Assembly (NCBI RefSeq): GCF_001647715.1
Contig: NZ_CP015600.1
Coordinates: forward strand, 1,612,001 to 1,676,000
Direction of reading: 5' to 3'
DNA from: Pseudomonas antarctica
GTDB lineage: Bacteria; Pseudomonadota; Gammaproteobacteria; Pseudomonadales; Pseudomonadaceae
Length of the DNA: 64,000 nucleotides
Shown: positions 63,494-64,000 of the stretch, one piece after another
Layout of the letters: each line of letters begins with the position of its first letter
Numbering within the stretch: the first letter of the stretch is position 1
The notes under the pieces: model-generated
The model's input: only the letters and a program-made list of their open reading frames with translations
Database searches by the model: none
What the model was told of the DNA's origin: nothing
Made by a program: the position numbers and the translations under genes

Positions 63494-64000
63494 TCAGAGC
63501 AGCTCGAATGTCTGCTGCTGCACATCCTGGGAGTCCAACCCGATCTGTACATTGAACTCGCCCGGTTCTGCGGCGAACTTGAGCTGGGTGTTGTAGAACT
63601 TCAAGTCTTCCTCGGTGATGGTGAAGTGCAATGTGCGTTCTTCACCGGCTTTGAGCATGACTTTCTGGAAGTTCTTCAGCTCTTTGATCGGGCGGATCAT
63701 CGAGCCGGCCACGTCCTGGATATACAACTGCACCACGGTTTCGCCGTCGACCTTGCCGGTGTTTTTCAGCGTGACGCTGGCGTCGAGCTTGCCGGTTTTA
63801 TTCAACGTGGTGGACGACAGCGCCATGTCCGACAAGCTGAACGTGGTGTAGCTCAGGCCATAACCAAACGGGAACAGGGGGCCGGTGACGTCATCGAAAT
63901 ACTGCGAGGTGTAGTTGCCCGGCTTGCCTGGGGTGAACGGCCGGCCGATGCTCAGGTGGTTGTAGTAGGTCGGAATCTGCCCCACCGAGCGTGGGAAGGT
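63494..64000 (-). CDS. bglX: beta-glucosidase, glycoside hydrolase family 3, C-terminal part (cut by window edge)
   Basis: 169 codons ending at 63494. The frame reads through the window end (TFPRSVGQIPTYYNHLSIGRP). It covers the end of the C-terminal GH3 domain (FFPFGYGLSYTTF in the form DDVTGPLFPFGYGLSYTTFSL) and the fibronectin type III-like domain (VTLKNTGKVDGETVVQLYIQDVAGSMIRPIKELKNFQKV). BglX is a periplasmic enzyme that cleaves beta-glucosides. The catalytic domain lies beyond the window. Confidence 0.9.
   Translation of the reverse strand, partial: TFPRSVGQIPTYYNHLSIGRPFTPGKPGNYTSQYFDDVTGPLFPFGYGLSYTTFSLSDMALSSTTLNKTGKLDASVTLKNTGKVDGETVVQLYIQDVAGSMIRPIKELKNFQKVMLKAGEERTLHFTITEEDLKFYNTQLKFAAEPGEFNVQIGLDSQDVQQQTFELL

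Noticed and set aside
1..64000. CRISPR arrays, tRNA or rRNA genes, prophage or insertion sequence
   Set aside because: No regularly spaced direct repeats, tRNA cloverleaf sequence, integrase, transposase or phage structural genes were seen.

Overview
The window looks like a chromosomal segment of a fluorescent pseudomonad (Pseudomonas fluorescens group). The evidence is high-GC coding sequence, a protocatechuate (pca) catabolic cluster, a TtgABC/TtgR-type RND pump, a XenB-type reductase, a CcoM subunit, an olsBA pair, and at least ten REP doublets (REPINs) of the GTGGGAGCTGGCTTGCC type between genes. No rRNA, tRNA, CRISPR array, insertion sequence, prophage or REP-associated transposase was seen. 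The first gene (nhaA) and the last (a family 3 beta-glucosidase) are cut by the window edges.

Left part (1-11 kb): the nhaA 5' end, a PLP enzyme of the cysteine-synthase fold, an FAD-dependent oxidoreductase, a lipoprotein, and a divergent pair of atypical SDR and LysR regulator. Next is a four-gene bufferin-type operon (DUF2282 peptide, DUF692/MNIO enzyme, DUF2063 partner, DoxX), probably a post-translationally modified copper-binding peptide system. Divergent from it lies a less GC-rich cassette: a truncated nitroreductase/SagB-like remnant, a PhyH-type Fe/2OG dioxygenase and an MFS exporter.

11-33 kb: the branched-chain amino acid ABC transporter (braC, livHMGF), a DUF2288 protein, a 725-residue chromosomal protein with tubulin/FtsZ GTP-binding motifs, an MHYT-GGDEF-EAL cyclic-di-GMP protein (MucR type), a YkgJ cysteine-cluster protein, an MFS carrier, rapA, a LysR/RidA/class V aminotransferase group, several small genes including ccoM, and a Pit phosphate transporter.

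33-47 kb: a compact protocatechuate/4-hydroxybenzoate pathway, pcaR-pcaK-pcaIJF-pcaHG-pcaT-pcaBDC, with PcaR-type operators before pcaR and before pcaI. The set covers uptake, ring cleavage and every step to succinyl-CoA plus acetyl-CoA. A polysaccharide deacetylase lipoprotein, an OprD-family porin and an orphan gene behind a perfect palindrome follow.

47-64 kb: the ttgABC pump with divergent ttgR and a recognisable TtgR operator; an arsR-MFS-xenB operon behind two dyad repeats; an AcpH-like phosphodiesterase; olsB-olsA for ornithine lipids; a serine hydrolase with a small partner; YceI; cardiolipin synthase B; and the beta-glucosidase 3' end. The strongest leads for new biology are the tubulin-like protein, the bufferin operon with its leader hairpin, the dioxygenase/exporter cassette, the orphan gene with the 22-bp palindrome, and the arsR-MFS-xenB unit.
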